A stretch of DNA of 9,008 nucleotides, from the NCBI GenBank assembly GCA_040756415.1, contig JBFLYZ010000097.1:1-9008 (forward strand), read 5' to 3'. Numbering within the stretch: the first letter of the stretch is position 1; each line of letters opens with the position of its first letter. Source of the stretch: JBFLYZ01 sp040756415. GTDB taxonomy: Bacteria > Bacteroidota > Bacteroidia > JADZBD01. This document shows positions 6,758-9,008 of the stretch, piece after piece. The notes under the pieces are model-generated. The model saw nothing but the letters and a program-made list of their open reading frames with translations. It made no database searches and was not told the origin of the DNA. The position numbers and the translations under genes were made by a program.

Positions 6758-7554
6758 TCGCGCGGGGAGTTTTTCAGTTGGTCGAGGAAGTTTTTGAACT
6801 GCGGGCTGATGTACGCGTACTGCTTTTCCTGCACGTCCATCTCACCGTACCAGGCGTACTCGAAAAGGCGGGTGACATCGCGGAAGCTGCCGAACTCCTT
6901 GCGGTCCATCATTTCGCTCAGGTATTCATGATTGGTCTTTTCTTTCCGCCACCTGATCCATTCCCGCTCCGAAAGTTCCTTGATCACCATCAGGTAATAG
7001 ATGCGTATGGCCAGGCGGTACTCCCTGCTCTCCAGGGCTTCGCGCAGGAAGCGCTCCAGGTCCGACTCGCGGATGGCCTCTTCCACGTCCTCTATGCGGA
7101 AGGTCTTTACCCGCTCTATCCGGGTATTGCGTATAAAGGCATTGCCGGTGATCAGCTTGTACAGTACAAAGGCCAGCAGGAGGATGATCACGATGAAGAG
7201 GATGACCCGGCCTGCTGACGATTCGATGCCGAACCATGAATCCGAGCTGCGGAATGGATTGCTGAAATTGCGGTTCGAGGAACTGGTCTTCTTTTCTTTG
7301 GGCTTTACGACCTGCTCATTGTAGTCAATGCCTTCGGTCAGGTTCTTCCAGGATGTGCTGTCGAACTTCCGTAGCCTGATCTGCCGCTCGAAATAAGTGT
7401 CCTGCTCCACTTCTTCCATGCTGTTTTCCTCTTCATAAGCACGCATCTGCTCCATCAGCGAATCCATAACGGACTGCGCTTCGTTCTGGCCATACGCGGG
7501 CCACGCGAAGAGCCAGAACAGCAGGAGCATAAGTAGGCCGGCTTTAGAGAACAT
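6754..7554 (-). CDS. DUF4129 domain-containing membrane protein with signal peptide
   Basis: 266 residues. Residues 1-22 form a signal peptide (hydrophobic L-L-M-L-L-L-F-W-L-F, then P-A-Y-G-Q). An acidic, predicted periplasmic segment (about 23-112) contains E-E-E-N-S-M-E-E-V-E-Q-D. A membrane helix (about 116-135) is followed by a cytoplasmic part. This holds the DUF4129 core, with E-Y-R-L-A-I-R-I-Y-Y-L (178-188), E-K-T-N-H-E-Y (205-211) and F-E-Y-A-W-Y-G (231-237) as recognisable signatures. In other bacteria DUF4129 occurs at the C-terminus of transglutaminase-like membrane proteins and next to MoxR/DUF58 genes; no transglutaminase domain is present here. The start overlaps the upstream SpoIIM-like gene by 11 bases and the stop overlaps the DUF4350 ATG by 4, so translation is probably coupled on both sides. 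Biochemical function is unknown. Confidence 0.88.
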   Translation of the reverse strand: MFSKAGLLMLLLFWLFAWPAYGQNEAQSVMDSLMEQMRAYEEENSMEEVEQDTYFERQIRLRKFDSTSWKNLTEGIDYNEQVVKPKEKKTSSSNRNFSNPFRSSDSWFGIESSAGRVILFIVIILLLAFVLYKLITGNAFIRNTRIERVKTFRIEDVEEAIRESDLERFLREALESREYRLAIRIYYLMVIKELSEREWIRWRKEKTNHEYLSEMMDRKEFGSFRDVTRLFEYAWYGEMDVQEKQYAYISPQFKNFLDQLKNSPRE

Positions 7555-9008
7555 CGGATATCCGGGTTGATCGTTTCTTTCCTATCAGGGCTATACGCTT
7601 CCTCAGCGCCACCGCTTCGCGTATTTCCTTACAGGTGAAGTACAGCAGCGAACTGCCGGTAACAAACATGCAGAGAATAAGGTTGAGGCCGGCAAACGCG
7701 ATAAAAGAATAGAATCCCACGAAGAAATTCCAGTACGCCTCCTTGCCGAGCGGCACGTTCCAGTTGATGATCTCGAAGACCTTCCAGGTGATGTACTGCG
7801 ATGAAATGATGGTCATGAACATGAAGGTGACCAGCAGCAGGATGAGGTACAGGCCGAAGGTGCGGCCGAAAAGGCCGAAACCGTACGAAAAGCTTTTGCC
7901 GAACGCGAAGAGGATATTGCGCTCGCGCGTCATGATGAACTGCCAGAGCAGGTACACCGGCAGCAGCACGAAAAAGAGGAATATCCCCCAGCCCTCGGGA
8001 ACGGACAGCGTAAGCGTTACGAATATGCCGGCCAGCAGGGGCTTGTAATAGTTGCCAACGATGTACCTCAGGCCCATCTTCACTTTCTGCGGATCGGCCG
8101 CCTTGTTCACGAAGTACATGGCCATAAAAGCCAGGGTAGAGCACATGAACAGGTTAGGAAGAATGAGCTCGGGAAACTTTTCGTAATTGAGGTAATTGCT
8201 GAACAGGTCACCGAAAAAGCGGAACGTATTGTCGACCGGGTCGCGCCAGAGCTTGAAGCGGTAATGCACCTTGTCGGCACAGTAATATACTACGTATGCC
8301 GCGTAGGCCAGCGAAAAGGCCAGGCTGGTCCAGATCATATAGCGGAAGTTCTGCCTGAAAACGATGAAGATATCGCGGAATATCTCACCGGTGGTCTTGA
8401 TGCTTTCGAACTCGAGCGTGGTGTTGAGCGCGGCCGATAGCTTGGAATCTCCTTCAGGCTGCTTGATGCCTTTGCGCGCCCTGCGTATGGGGTAGATCAC
8501 GAAATAACCCAGCACGAAGACCAGCGAGATGAAGATGAGCAGGCCTCGGACGAAATCCGGCACATCGGTATAGCGGGTCAGGAAGCTTTCGATCAGGGCA
8601 GCGAAGATGGTAATGGGAGCCACGCCAACCATGATCTTCAATCCCCTGCGCGCGCTCAGGCGGAAAGCCTGTATGCGCGAATACGTGCCCGGGAACACGA
8701 GGCCTTTGCCCAGGGTGAGCCCCGCACCGCCAGCCAGGATGATGGTGGATATCTCCAGTGTACCGTGCAGCCAGATGGTAAAAAATGATTCCTGGAAGAC
8801 CCCTTGCTCGTAAAAGAAGTACTGGAAAGAACCGATCATGATGCCGTTGTAAACAATGGCCCCCATGGTCCCGATGGCAAAAAAGATCCCTGATACAAAA
8901 ACGATGAGATCAACCATCAGGTTATTGAACGTAATGGACAGGAACATGGAGCCCTGGTGGGCCTCTTTATACACTTTCATCGGGTCCCCGCTCCTGATGT
9001 TCTCCAGG
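7544..9008 (-). CDS. SpoIIM (DUF95)-domain polytopic membrane protein, 5' end cut by window edge
   Basis: 487 residues are visible and the frame is open to the right edge. The ATG at 8980 is unlikely to be the start: the nine codons before it read L-E-N-I-R-S-G-D-P and join M-K-V-Y-K in a block that, as I recall, is conserved inside this family. More than 100 N-terminal residues are probably missing. Counting that Met as 1, residues 12-165 carry the SpoIIM core: N-N (19-20), a hydrophobic hairpin with Y-N-G-I-M-I-G (44-50), then H-G-T-L-E (72-76), A-G-G-A-G-L-T-L-G (83-91) and A-A-L-I-E-S-F (127-133). In Bacillus, SpoIIM anchors the SpoIID/SpoIIP peptidoglycan-degrading complex during engulfment; homologues in non-sporulating bacteria have no settled role. 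Residues 166-478 add about six more membrane segments (near 213-233, 273-292, 312-327, 331-349, 371-392, 418-443) and a basic tail, possibly a second fused domain. It is the most upstream visible gene of the operon. Confidence 0.87.
   Translation of the reverse strand, partial: LENIRSGDPMKVYKEAHQGSMFLSITFNNLMVDLIVFVSGIFFAIGTMGAIVYNGIMIGSFQYFFYEQGVFQESFFTIWLHGTLEISTIILAGGAGLTLGKGLVFPGTYSRIQAFRLSARRGLKIMVGVAPITIFAALIESFLTRYTDVPDFVRGLLIFISLVFVLGYFVIYPIRRARKGIKQPEGDSKLSAALNTTLEFESIKTTGEIFRDIFIVFRQNFRYMIWTSLAFSLAYAAYVVYYCADKVHYRFKLWRDPVDNTFRFFGDLFSNYLNYEKFPELILPNLFMCSTLAFMAMYFVNKAADPQKVKMGLRYIVGNYYKPLLAGIFVTLTLSVPEGWGIFLFFVLLPVYLLWQFIMTRERNILFAFGKSFSYGFGLFGRTFGLYLILLLVTFMFMTIISSQYITWKVFEIINWNVPLGKEAYWNFFVGFYSFIAFAGLNLILCMFVTGSSLLYFTCKEIREAVALRKRIALIGKKRSTRISDVL

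Noticed and set aside
6086..6931. 281-codon hydrophobic plus-strand open frame opposite the DUF4350 and DUF4129 genes
   Set aside because: It spans the junction of two real genes on the other strand; its hydrophobicity comes from reading the opposite strand of polar codons.
7544..9008. SpoIIM homology as evidence of a spore-forming organism
   Set aside because: SpoIIM/DUF95 proteins are common in non-sporulating bacteria, and nothing else in the window points to sporulation.

Overview
The window is a piece of a Bacteroidota chromosome, probably from a GC-rich, Chitinophagaceae- or Sphingobacteriales-like lineage. The phylum call rests on four things: the protein styles, the TAnnTTTG-type -7 promoter element, the lack of strong Shine-Dalgarno sites before start codons, and a MoxR/DUF58/DUF4350/DUF4129/SpoIIM-like gene order that I recall as common in that phylum. 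The family or genus cannot be fixed from the sequence alone. No tRNA, rRNA, CRISPR array, insertion sequence or other sign of recent transfer was seen. The window is almost wall-to-wall coding, and the only gap longer than 20 bases is the 86-base divergent region at 388-473.

Left part (1-3141). An OsmC-family peroxidase gene runs leftward off the edge. Across a short AT-rich divergent promoter region, three genes run rightward: an uncharacterised predicted outer-membrane beta-barrel protein (474-1250), lipoyl synthase lipA (1269-2144) and glyceraldehyde-3-phosphate dehydrogenase gap (2146-3141). The gaps between them are 18 and 1 bases, so they are probably co-transcribed. This joins an envelope protein of unknown role to two central-carbon genes: lipoate maturation for pyruvate/2-oxoglutarate dehydrogenases, and glycolysis.

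Right part (3142-9008). Five leftward genes are packed as one operon. In transcription order they are: a SpoIIM-domain polytopic membrane protein (cut by the right edge), a DUF4129 membrane protein with a signal peptide, a DUF4350 protein with two membrane segments, a MoxR-type AAA+ ATPase, and a DUF58/vWA-like membrane protein. Their junctions are an 11-base overlap, a 4-base ATGA overlap, a 2-base gap and a 4-base GTGA overlap. This is the most interesting content. It looks like an envelope system in which a cytoplasmic MoxR ATPase and its vWA-type partner act on three integral membrane proteins, one related to the sporulation factor SpoIIM. Its biochemical function is, to my knowledge, not established.

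The two groups converge with no intergenic base: the gap and DUF58 stop codons abut inside an 8-base palindrome at 3138-3145. No terminator could be recognised there.
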